Shown here piece after piece: positions 17,127 through 26,413 of a DNA stretch of 64,000 nucleotides. The notes under the pieces are model-generated. The model made no database searches and had not been told where the DNA came from. It saw nothing but the letters and a program-made list of their open reading frames with translations. This stretch comes from Actinomadura viridilutea. Lineage in GTDB: Bacteria > Actinomycetota > Actinomycetes > Streptosporangiales > Streptosporangiaceae. The translations under genes and the position numbers were made by a program. Positions within the stretch are counted from its first letter, which is position 1; each line of letters opens with the position of its first letter. Location: NCBI GenBank assembly GCA_003001795.1, contig PVNI01000008.1:1-64000 (forward strand), in the 5' to 3' direction.

Positions 17127-18239
17127 TCAGTCGAAGACGATGACGGAGCGGGCCACGGCGCCCGCGCGGACGTGCGCGACGGCCTCGTTCACCTTCTCCA
17201 GCGGGACGCGTTCGCTGACCAGGCCCGCCAGGTTGAGGCGGCCGCGCCGGTACAGGTCGACGAGCAGGGGCAGGTCGCGGGCGGGCACGGCGTCGCCGCC
17301 CTGCGTGCCCATCAGCCGCCGCGACGCGAACAGCTCCCCGGCGGGGACGCGCAGCTCGGCGCCGGCGGCGGGGCTGCCGACCATGACGGTGGTGCCGCCG
17401 CGCCGGGTCGCGGCGAAGGCCTCGGGCAGCACCTCGGGCGCGCCGGTGACGTCGAAGGCGTAGTCCACGCCGCCGCGGACGATCTCGCCGACCCGGCGCG
17501 GCAGGTCGCCGGCCGGCAGGGTGTGCGTGGCGCCGAACTCCTCGGCCAGCTTCAGCTTGGCGTCCACCGCGTCCGCCGCGATGATCGTGGTGGCGCCGGC
17601 CAGCGCCGCCCCCTGCACCACGTTCAGGCCGACGCCGCCGCAGCCCACCACCAGCACGCTCGCGCCGGGCTCGACGCGCGCGGTGTTGAGCACCGCGCCG
17701 ACGCCGGTCACCACGGCGCAGGCGGTGAGCGCGAGCAGGTCGAGCGGCGCGTCCGCGGCGACCTTGACGCACATCGCCTCGTGCACCACGACCTGCTCGG
17801 CGAACGAGCCGATGCCGATGTAGGGCCGCACGACCCGGCCGCCCGTCGACAGCCGGGTGCCGCCGTCCGGCATCGTGCCCATGATCGCGGCGAGCCGGGC
17901 GGGGCCCGAGCACAGGTGCGCACGGCCGCGGGCGCAGTCGCGGCACCGCCCGCACGGCCCGTTCATCGCGATGACCACATGGTCGCCGGGCCGGACGGAG
18001 GCGACGCCGGGCCCGACCTCCGCCACCACGCCCGCGCTCTCGTGGCCGAGCACGCACGGCAGGTGGGACACGACGGGGCTCTTGCCGTCCAGGGCCTTCA
18101 GGTCCGAGCCGCAGACGCCGGACGCGGCCACCGCGACCCGCACCTCGCCGGCCTGCGGCGCCTGGAGCTCGACCTCCGCGACCTCCAGCGGGGCGCCGAA
18201 CTCCCGCAGCAGCGCCGCGCGCATCACCGTGCTCGTCAC
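17127..18239 (-). CDS. Zinc-dependent alcohol dehydrogenase family protein
   Basis: 370 residues, MDR superfamily. Catalytic zinc ligands Cys43 (SGVCGSD) and His66-Glu67 (LGHESAG) and structural zinc cysteines 96, 99, 102 and 110 are all present. The NAD(P) site is GCGGVGLN. I chose GTG 18239 because GGAGG lies 8 bases upstream; the ATG at 18224 is an alternative. It oxidises an alcohol or reduces an aldehyde/ketone. It is divergent from the ABC importer operon, with a perfect copy of the ACCAAGC palindrome 29 bases upstream. Confidence 0.9.
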   Translation of the reverse strand: MTSTVMRAALLREFGAPLEVAEVELQAPQAGEVRVAVAASGVCGSDLKALDGKSPVVSHLPCVLGHESAGVVAEVGPGVASVRPGDHVVIAMNGPCGRCRDCARGRAHLCSGPARLAAIMGTMPDGGTRLSTGGRVVRPYIGIGSFAEQVVVHEAMCVKVAADAPLDLLALTACAVVTGVGAVLNTARVEPGASVLVVGCGGVGLNVVQGAALAGATTIIAADAVDAKLKLAEEFGATHTLPAGDLPRRVGEIVRGGVDYAFDVTGAPEVLPEAFAATRRGGTTVMVGSPAAGAELRVPAGELFASRRLMGTQGGDAVPARDLPLLVDLYRRGRLNLAGLVSERVPLEKVNEAVAHVRAGAVARSVIVFD

Positions 18240-18267
18240 GTCGCTCACCTCCGCGCGCCACGCTAAC

Positions 18268-18285
18268 ACCAAGCGATTGCTTGGT
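18268..18285 (-). promoter_or_regulatory. Best-conserved ACCAAGC palindromic operator
   Basis: ACCAAGCGATTGCTTGGT has perfect 7-base halves around a 4-base spacer. On the minus strand it is followed by GTTAGCGTGG, containing a TTAGCG -10-like hexamer, then the dehydrogenase start. Confidence 0.75.
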
Positions 18286-18368
18286 CGAGGTGTCCGACCT
18301 CGCGCGCGCCGCGGGGCGAGCGCGCGCGCTCCCCGTTGACACCTCCGACCGGCCAACTTACCCTCACG

Positions 18369-18386
18369 CCCAAGCGAGCGCTAGGT
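18369..18386 (+). promoter_or_regulatory. ACCAAGC-type palindromic operator before the ABC importer
   Basis: CCCAAGCGAGCGCTAGGT matches the motif with two substitutions. The right half contains TAGGTC, a possible -10 for the plus-strand importer operon that starts at 18484. Confidence 0.65.
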
Positions 18387-18483
18387 CGCTTCGCGGCGTC
18401 GGGGGCCGCGCCGGGGACGCCCGGGACGGCGGGGACGCGGCGGCCGCGGCTCGTCCACGCCGACCCGTGCCCGGAGGCGCGCG

Positions 18484-19758
18484 ATGCAGACCAGCCCCAC
18501 GCTCCGCTCCGCGACCGCGGCCGTCCCCGCCGCCGCGCTCACCGCCCTGACCTGCCTGACCGGCTGCGCGACGAGCAACGAGGCCAACGAGGCGTCCTCG
18601 GGCCCGAGCGGCGCCGCCGGCGTCACCGACGACGCCGTGAAGGTCGGCGGCGTGCTCACCGTCACCAGCGCCACCGGCTACTCCACCGGCGGCGCCGAGC
18701 TGGGCGCCAAGGCCCGGTTCGCCCGCGCCAACGCCGAGGGCGGCGTGCACGGACGCAGGATCGAGTTCATCGGGGTCGAGGACGACGGGATGACCCCCGA
18801 CAAGGGCGCGGCCGCCGCCCGCAGGCTCGTGCAGAAGGAGAAGGTGTTCGCGCTGGTCCCGGTCAGCGCCCCCCAGTTCGGCGGCGCCGAGTTCCTGGAA
18901 CGGCGGAACGTGCCCTGGATCGGCTGGGCGACCGGGCCGTTCTGGTGCGGCAAGCGCAGCGCGTTCGGCTTCAACGGGTGCCTGGCGCCCAGCCCCGGAC
19001 ACGGCACCCAGACCTGGTGGGGCCGCCAGGTCGCCGCGCAGCTCGGCGGCGCCGCGGGCAGGTCGGTCTGGGTCCAGGCCACCGACTCCACCGCCAGCAA
19101 GTACGGCGTGCAGACCATCGCCAAGTCGTTCACCGCGGCCGGGTTCACCCTGGCCGGGACGTCGGCGGCGCTGCCCGCCCAGTCCCCGCCGCAGGACTGG
19201 TCGCCGTACGTCAACAAGATCATGAAGAGCGACGGGGGGAAGGCGCCCGACGTCGTGGTGTCGGTGATGGCGGGCGGCAAGTTCAACTCCGGGCTGTACG
19301 CGGCGCTGAAGAAGGCCGGGTACACGGGCATGATCACCGACGCCACGTCCTACGACCCGCACGTGCTGCGCGACCAGCAGACCGCCCGCGCCCTCGACGG
19401 CGTGTACGCGGCGCCGCAGTTCGAACCGTACGAGTCGGACGCGCCCGAGGTCGCCCGGCTGAAGGCGGACGTGCGGAAGGTCGGCGGCCCGGACGCCGTG
19501 CTCGACCAGCACGTCGCCACCGGCTACTGGAGCGCCGACGTGTTCCTGAAGATGCTGGAGAAGGCGGGCAAGGACCTCACCCGAGAGTCGTTCTTCAAGG
19601 CCGCGGAGGACTTCTCCTACGAGAACAGGGGCTTCGGGCGCACGCGCTTTCCGGCGGGCAAGACCGAGCCCAGCGGCTGCGGCGCGCTCGTCCGACTGCG
19701 GGGCGGCGCGTTCACCGTCGCCCAGCACCTGCGGTGCTTCGACAACACCACGCTGTGA
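18484..19758 (+). CDS. ABC importer substrate-binding lipoprotein (LivK-like)
   Basis: 424 residues. The signal peptide ends in lipobox LTGC with Cys28 as the lipidation site. The mature part is a Peripla_BP_6 / Leu-Ile-Val-binding fold (VKVGGVLTVTSATGYSTGG, GGVHGRRIEFIGVEDDGMTPDKGAAAARRLV). Ligands in this family range from amino acids to aromatic and aliphatic carboxylates, so substrate cannot be read off. ATG 18484 follows GGAGG. It is the first gene of an operon with the fused permease-ATPase (19790) and LivG-like ATPase (22510), under the operator at 18369. Confidence 0.9.
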   Translation: MQTSPTLRSATAAVPAAALTALTCLTGCATSNEANEASSGPSGAAGVTDDAVKVGGVLTVTSATGYSTGGAELGAKARFARANAEGGVHGRRIEFIGVEDDGMTPDKGAAAARRLVQKEKVFALVPVSAPQFGGAEFLERRNVPWIGWATGPFWCGKRSAFGFNGCLAPSPGHGTQTWWGRQVAAQLGGAAGRSVWVQATDSTASKYGVQTIAKSFTAAGFTLAGTSAALPAQSPPQDWSPYVNKIMKSDGGKAPDVVVSVMAGGKFNSGLYAALKKAGYTGMITDATSYDPHVLRDQQTARALDGVYAAPQFEPYESDAPEVARLKADVRKVGGPDAVLDQHVATGYWSADVFLKMLEKAGKDLTRESFFKAAEDFSYENRGFGRTRFPAGKTEPSGCGALVRLRGGAFTVAQHLRCFDNTTL

Positions 19759-19789
19759 CCCGTCCGCGCCGAGCGTCCGGAGGTGACGG

Positions 19790-22513
19790 GTGAGCGAACT
19801 CGCCGGCTACATCCTGAGCGGCCTGGTGACCGGCGCGGTGTTCGCGCTGATGGCGTCGGGGCTGACCCTGTCCTACGCGGCCACCGGAGTCTTCAACTTC
19901 GCGCACGGGGCCGTCGGCTTCCTGGCCGCGCTGCTGTTCTTCGAACTGACCGCCGGGCTCGGCTGGCCGGTGTGGGCGGCCGGGCCGGCGACGGTGCTGG
20001 TCGCGGCGCCGCTGCTGGGATACGCGCTGCACCGGCTGATGTTCCGCGGCCTGGCCGCGGCGGGGGAGACCGCGCAGATCGTCGCCACCATCGGCCTGGC
20101 CATCGCGCTGCCCGCCCTCGGCCTGTGGACGGTGGACGTGCTGGTCGGCACGTTCGGCGCCGACCTGCCGCGGGTCACCGAGGGCGCCTCGGCGCGCGGC
20201 CTCGGCCCGCGTCCGGTGCGCACCTGGCAGCCGTTCGACGGGCTGACCGTCGACTCCGACCAGCTCACCACGTTCGCGCTGGCGGTCCTGGCCGCGGCCG
20301 CGCTGTGGGCCGTCATGCGGCGTACGCCGCTCGGCCTGCGGATGCGCGCCACCGTCGACCGGCGGCGCCTGGCCGCGCTGCGCGGCGTGGACGTCGACGC
20401 CGCCTCCGCGCGGGCATGGATGCTCGCCTCGACGCTGGCCGCGCTCGCCGGGGTGCTGGCCGTGCCCGCGCTCGGCTTGGACGCGAACGCCTTCACGGTG
20501 CTGCTGTTCGCCTCGGCCACCGCCGCCGTGTTCGGACGGCTGCAGTCCATCCCCGTCACGTTCGCCGCGGGCCTGGGGCTGGGCGTGGTGCAGAACCTCG
20601 TCGCCGGATACGCCGACTTCGCCGAGGAGGTCACCGGCCTTCGCACGGCCGTCCCCGCGATCCTGCTGTTCGCCGGGCTGCTGGTGCTCGGCCGCTCCCG
20701 CGAACGTGTCGCCGGTTCCATCGCCGAGGACGCCCCGCCGCCCGACCACCTGGCCGACCTGCCCCGCCGGCGCCGCGTCCTGCCGTGGGGCGCGTCCGTC
20801 GCGGCGCTGCTGCTCTGGACGTTCACGATCGGCGACGACTACTGGGTGGGGCTCGTCGCGCAGGGGCTCGTCCTGGCGCTCATCTTCTGCTCGTTCGTCG
20901 TCGTCACCGGCATCGGCGGCATGGTCAACCTGGCCCAGGCGACCTTCGCGGCGCTGGCCGCCTTGGCGGCCGGGCTGGCGTTCGCCAAGGGCCTGCCCCT
21001 CCCGGCGGCGGTGCCGCTCGGCGTCCTGGCGTCCGTCGCCGGGGGCGTGCTCGTCGCCCTGCCCGCCCTGCGCCTGGGCGGCCGCGTCCTCGCCCTGGCC
21101 ACCCTCGCCCTGGCGCTGCTGGCCGACCAGGTGCTCTTCCAGATCGACGCGTTCAGCAACGGCACCGTCGGCTGGAAGCTGCCCGCCGTCTCGTTCGGGA
21201 TCGCCGACACCAACGACCCGCGCGTCCGCGTCGTCGTGCCGCTGCTGCTCATCGGCGCCGTCGCCGTGCTGATCCGCAATCTGGAGCGCTCGGCGTCCGG
21301 CCGCGCCATCCTCGCCGTGCGGTCCGCGCCGGCCGCCGCGCTGTCGGTCGGCGTCTCCGCCACCCGCGCCAAGATCACGCTGTTCGCGCTGGCGTCCGGG
21401 ATCGCGGGCCTGGGCGGCGTCCTGTACGCGACGTTCAACGGGCAGATCACCGCCACCGACCTGCCCGCCCTGACCGGGTTCGTCTGGCTGGCCGTCGTGG
21501 TGCTGCAGGGCGTGCGGCGGGTCGCCGGCGCCGTGCTCGGCGGACTGGTCATGGCGCTGTTCCCCGAGGTCCTCGACCACGTCACCGACTCGCAGCACGT
21601 CGGGATGATCCTGTTCGGGCTCGGCGGCGTGATCCTGGCCAGGCACCCCGACGGCGTCCTGTCCCAGTTCGCCCTGTCCCAGTTCGCCCTGTCCCAGTTC
21701 GCCCTGTCCCGGTTCGCCGGGGTCCGCCGCCGCGGACGCAAGCCCGCTCCGGCCGCACCCCCGCCGCCGGCCCCCTCCGAGCCCGCCGCCTCCGCCGTCC
21801 TGCGGCTCGAAGGCGTCGTCGCCGGCTACGGCGACGCCGCCGTCCTGCGCGGCGTCGATCTCGCCGTCCCGGCCGGGCAGGTGGTGGCGCTGCTCGGCGC
21901 CAACGGCGCGGGCAAGTCGACCCTGTGCGCCGTCGCGGCCGGGATGGCCCCGACGTCGGGTCGCGTGCTGCTCGGCGACGAGGACGTCACGTCCTGGCCC
22001 GCCCACCGCCGCTCCCGCGCGGGCGTGTACCTCGCCCCGGAGGGCCGCGGCGTGTTCCCGTCTCTCACCGTCGACGAGAACCTCGCCCTCTGGCTGCCGG
22101 AGACGGCCGACCGCGCCGCGGTCTACGACCGCCTGCCGCAGCTCGCGGCGCGCCGGGACGTCTCCGCGGGCGCGCTGTCCGGCGGCGAACAGCAGATCCT
22201 CGCCCTGGCGCCGGCGCTCGTCCGGCCGCCCCGCGTGCTGATCGCCGACGAGCCGTCCCTGGGGCTGGCGCCGCTGGTGGTCGAGCAGGTCTTCCAGAAG
22301 TTCGGCGAACTGCGCGACCGCGGCACGGCGCTGCTGATCGTCGAGGAGAAGGCCGGGGAGGCGCTGGCGCTGGCCGACACCGTCGCGTTCATGCGCCTGG
22401 GGCGCGTCGTCTGGACGGGCCCGCGCGCCGAGGTCGACGACGACCGTCTCACCGCCGCCTACCTGGGCCTGGACGAGGGCCCGCTGCTGCCCGCCACGGA
22501 GGCCGACCAGTGA
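19790..22513 (+). CDS. Fused LivH-LivM-LivF branched-chain-type ABC transporter protein
   Basis: 907 residues holding three subunits that are normally separate. Residues about 1-305 form a LivH-like permease (ILSGLVTGAVFALMASGLTLSYAATGVFNFAHG). Residues about 325-620 form a LivM-like permease (SFVVVTGIGGMVNLAQATF, GLGGVLYATFNGQI). A linker with LSQFA repeated four times (624-643) leads to a LivF-like ATPase (670-907) with Walker A GANGAGKST (Lys709), signature LSGGEQQ and RVLIADEP. The start follows GGAGGTGACG. With the partner ATPase at 22510 it forms an importer with all four core domains from two polypeptides. Confidence 0.9.
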   Translation: MSELAGYILSGLVTGAVFALMASGLTLSYAATGVFNFAHGAVGFLAALLFFELTAGLGWPVWAAGPATVLVAAPLLGYALHRLMFRGLAAAGETAQIVATIGLAIALPALGLWTVDVLVGTFGADLPRVTEGASARGLGPRPVRTWQPFDGLTVDSDQLTTFALAVLAAAALWAVMRRTPLGLRMRATVDRRRLAALRGVDVDAASARAWMLASTLAALAGVLAVPALGLDANAFTVLLFASATAAVFGRLQSIPVTFAAGLGLGVVQNLVAGYADFAEEVTGLRTAVPAILLFAGLLVLGRSRERVAGSIAEDAPPPDHLADLPRRRRVLPWGASVAALLLWTFTIGDDYWVGLVAQGLVLALIFCSFVVVTGIGGMVNLAQATFAALAALAAGLAFAKGLPLPAAVPLGVLASVAGGVLVALPALRLGGRVLALATLALALLADQVLFQIDAFSNGTVGWKLPAVSFGIADTNDPRVRVVVPLLLIGAVAVLIRNLERSASGRAILAVRSAPAAALSVGVSATRAKITLFALASGIAGLGGVLYATFNGQITATDLPALTGFVWLAVVVLQGVRRVAGAVLGGLVMALFPEVLDHVTDSQHVGMILFGLGGVILARHPDGVLSQFALSQFALSQFALSRFAGVRRRGRKPAPAAPPPPAPSEPAASAVLRLEGVVAGYGDAAVLRGVDLAVPAGQVVALLGANGAGKSTLCAVAAGMAPTSGRVLLGDEDVTSWPAHRRSRAGVYLAPEGRGVFPSLTVDENLALWLPETADRAAVYDRLPQLAARRDVSAGALSGGEQQILALAPALVRPPRVLIADEPSLGLAPLVVEQVFQKFGELRDRGTALLIVEEKAGEALALADTVAFMRLGRVVWTGPRAEVDDDRLTAAYLGLDEGPLLPATEADQ
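21659..21718 (+). repeat. 15-bp tandem repeat x4 inside the importer gene
   Basis: The unit CTGTCCCAGTTCGCC occurs at 21659, 21674, 21689 and 21704; the last copy has one change (CAG to CGG). It encodes LSQFA x3 plus LSRFA in the linker between the LivM-like and ATPase domains. Units are in frame and nearly identical at DNA level, which points to recent slippage expansion. Confidence 0.95.
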
Positions 22514-23250
22514 TCGAGATCGAGGACGTGAGCGTGCGGTTCGGCGGGGTGCGGGCGCTGACCGGCGTGAGCCTGACCGTCGCCGAGGGCGCGGTGTGCG
22601 GCGTGATCGGCCCGAACGGCGCCGGCAAGACCACCCTGTTCGACGTGATCACCGGGCTGCGCCGTCCCACGTCCGGCCGCGTGCGGCTGCGCGGCGCCGA
22701 CGTGACGTCCGCCGGCGCCGTCCGCCGCGCCCGCCTCGGGCTGCGCCGCACCTTCCAGCGCCCGCAGGTCTTCGGCCGCCTGACCGTCCTGGACAACGTC
22801 CTGGCCGCGCTCGAATGGCGCGGCGGCGGAGGCGGCCTGGCGGCCGACCTGGTCGGCGCGCGCTCCCGCCGCCGCCTGGAGGCGGCCCGCCGCGACCGCG
22901 CCCTGGCCGCCCTCGACCGCTGCGGCATCGCCGACCTGCGCGACGCCTACGCCGCCGACCTGCCCATCGGCCGCCGCCGCATGGTCGAACTGGCCCGCGC
23001 CATCGTGGACGACCCCGCCGTGCTGCTGCTGGACGAACCCACCTCCGGCCTGGACGCCGACCAGGCCGCCGTCTTCGCCGACGTGGTGAGGTCCCTGGAC
23101 GCCACCGTCCTGCTCGTGGAGCACGACGTCGGCTTCGTCATGACCACCTGCGACCGCGTCGTCGTCCTCGACCTCGGCGAAGTGATCGCCGACGGCCCGC
23201 CCGAGCGGATCCGCACGGACCCCCGAGTCCGCACCGCCTACCTCGGCTGA
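22510..23250 (+). CDS. LivG-like ABC transporter ATPase
   Basis: 246 residues. Walker A is GPNGAGKTT (Lys40), Q-loop FQRPQVFGRLTVLDNV, Walker B AVLLLDEPTSGLD, H-loop VEHDVGFV. The ABC signature region reads LPIGRRRMVELARA, where LivG proteins usually have a Gly-Gln-Gln form, so the signature is degenerate. GTG 22510 overlaps the previous stop (GTGA). It would pair with the ATPase domain of the fusion protein to drive uptake. Confidence 0.9.
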   Translation: MIEIEDVSVRFGGVRALTGVSLTVAEGAVCGVIGPNGAGKTTLFDVITGLRRPTSGRVRLRGADVTSAGAVRRARLGLRRTFQRPQVFGRLTVLDNVLAALEWRGGGGGLAADLVGARSRRRLEAARRDRALAALDRCGIADLRDAYAADLPIGRRRMVELARAIVDDPAVLLLDEPTSGLDADQAAVFADVVRSLDATVLLVEHDVGFVMTTCDRVVVLDLGEVIADGPPERIRTDPRVRTAYLG

Positions 23251-23301
23251 CCCCGCCCGACGAGGCGGCGCGGGGTGGAGGCGCGGGGCGGGGCGTGGGG
23301 C

Positions 23302-25140
<1,839 letters not shown>

Positions 25141-25311
25141 GGCGAACCCCCGCATTTCCCCAGCGTATGCCCGGAATGCGGTCGCGGCCATGTCCGGGGG
25201 CGCCGCCTTTCTCCCCGAGCCGTCGGCGCGCGGGCGTGATCGCTACGGGGCCCCTGTCCGGAGGGCGGGCATGCGCGGTTGTCAACTCCCGTATACCCCT
25301 GTACCGTATCG

Positions 25312-25334
25312 CTCATACCCCGCCCTGGTATGAG
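25312..25334 (+). promoter_or_regulatory. CsoR-like inverted repeat before membrane-protein operon
   Basis: Arms CTCATACC and GGTATGAG flank CCGCCCT, just after GTATACCCCTGTACCGTAT. An ATAC / C-rich / GTAT layout resembles operators of CsoR-type metal-sensing repressors. It lies 14-36 bases before ATG 25348. No regulator gene is seen nearby. Confidence 0.45.
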
Positions 25335-25347
25335 AGGAGTGGTGGGG

Positions 25348-25788
25348 ATGCGAGCGCACGACGGCGGTTCGGCGAGGTCGGGGCACGGCATGCGGCACTT
25401 CGTCCGCCATTACCTGGAGATGGCGGCGGCGATGCTGGCGGGGATGGTCGTCCTCGGCGCGGCGGTGCGGGGCGCGGTGGCGCTCGCGGGGGGCGCGTAC
25501 TCCATGACGACCCATCCCGAGCTGGTGACCCTGGAGATGGCGATCGACATGTCGGCGGGGATGGCGCTGTGGATGCGCCTCCGCGGCCACGGCTGGGCGA
25601 GCACCCTGGAGATGTGCGGCGCGATGTTCGCTCCGGCTGTGGCGCTGATCCCGCTGCTGTGGCTGGACGCCGTCGGCGCGGGGGCGCTGATGACGCTGGA
25701 GCACGTCGCGATGTTCGTGCTCATGCTTGTGGTCATGCTGCGCCGCCGCGGCGAGTACGGCCTGGGCGTCCAGGAGGCGCGGCCGTGA
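25348..25788 (+). CDS. Small Met/His-rich multi-pass membrane protein
   Basis: 146 residues, about four hydrophobic segments with unusually many Met and several His (MRHFVRHYLEMAAAMLAGMV, MTTHPELVTLEMAIDMSAGMALWMRLRGHGW, MTLEHVAMFVLMLVVML). It resembles an actinobacterial family often mislabelled as flagellar FliP; I see no flagellar context. The residue pattern and the CsoR-like repeat upstream suggest a metal (copper) link, which is inference. I chose ATG 25348, 8 bases after GAGGAG; the frame is open from TTG 25279. Its stop overlaps the next start (GTGA). Confidence 0.7.
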   Translation: MRAHDGGSARSGHGMRHFVRHYLEMAAAMLAGMVVLGAAVRGAVALAGGAYSMTTHPELVTLEMAIDMSAGMALWMRLRGHGWASTLEMCGAMFAPAVALIPLLWLDAVGAGALMTLEHVAMFVLMLVVMLRRRGEYGLGVQEARP

Positions 25789-26351
25789 CCGGCGCGGCGG
25801 CCGAACGCGGGCGTCCGGTCCGGAGGCTGGCGCGGCGCTGGCCCGCCGCCCTCGGCCTGGCGCTGCCCGCGCTGACCCTGCCCGGCGGGGACGGCGGCGA
25901 GACGGTGGCCGCGCTCGCCGAGGTGCTGCCGCTCCTCGCCCTCGTCTACGTGGCGGTCTGCGTGATCGGGCAGCGCCGGGTGTCCTGGCCCGCCCTCGGC
26001 GTCGGGTCGGTGCTCCTGGTCGGGGCGCGGGCCGCGGACGTGGCGCCGTCCACCGTCTTCATCGGCATCGCGCTGCTCCTGCTGGTGTGGGGCGCCGTCA
26101 GCGGGACGCCGCTCGGACGGACCGTGTTCGGGGCGCAGGCGGCCGGAATGATCGCCTTCGGCGCGGTCGCGCTGGCGGCGCTGGCGGCGGACCCGGAGAT
26201 CGCCCGGTATCTGGTGGGGGCCGGGTGGCTGCTGCACGGCGTCTGGGACTTCGTCCACCTGCGGCTCAACCGGGTGGTGTCCCGCTCCTACGCGGAGTGG
26301 TGCGGCGTCACCGACGTGCTGATGGGCCTCGGCCTGATCCTCCTCCTCTAG
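25785..26351 (+). CDS. Hydrophobic multi-pass membrane protein
   Basis: 188 residues with about six hydrophobic segments after a basic N terminus (RPVRRLARRWP). The C-terminal part has GAGWLLHGVWDFVHLRLNRVVSRSYAEWCGVTDVLMGLGLI; the conserved-looking His-x3-Trp-x3-His may bind a ligand or metal. GTG 25785 overlaps the stop of the Met/His-rich protein, so the two form an operon. I do not recognise a characterised family. Confidence 0.75.
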   Translation: MTGAAAERGRPVRRLARRWPAALGLALPALTLPGGDGGETVAALAEVLPLLALVYVAVCVIGQRRVSWPALGVGSVLLVGARAADVAPSTVFIGIALLLLVWGAVSGTPLGRTVFGAQAAGMIAFGAVALAALAADPEIARYLVGAGWLLHGVWDFVHLRLNRVVSRSYAEWCGVTDVLMGLGLILLL

Positions 26352-26413
26352 CCGCCGGCGGCCGGGTGCATGATGGGAACGCCCGGTGGGATTTCGTCGG
26401 TGAGGGGGCTGGC

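Noticed and set aside
25348..25788. Flagellar protein FliP annotation
   Set aside because: Only about 146 residues, no FliP motifs and no flagellar genes nearby.
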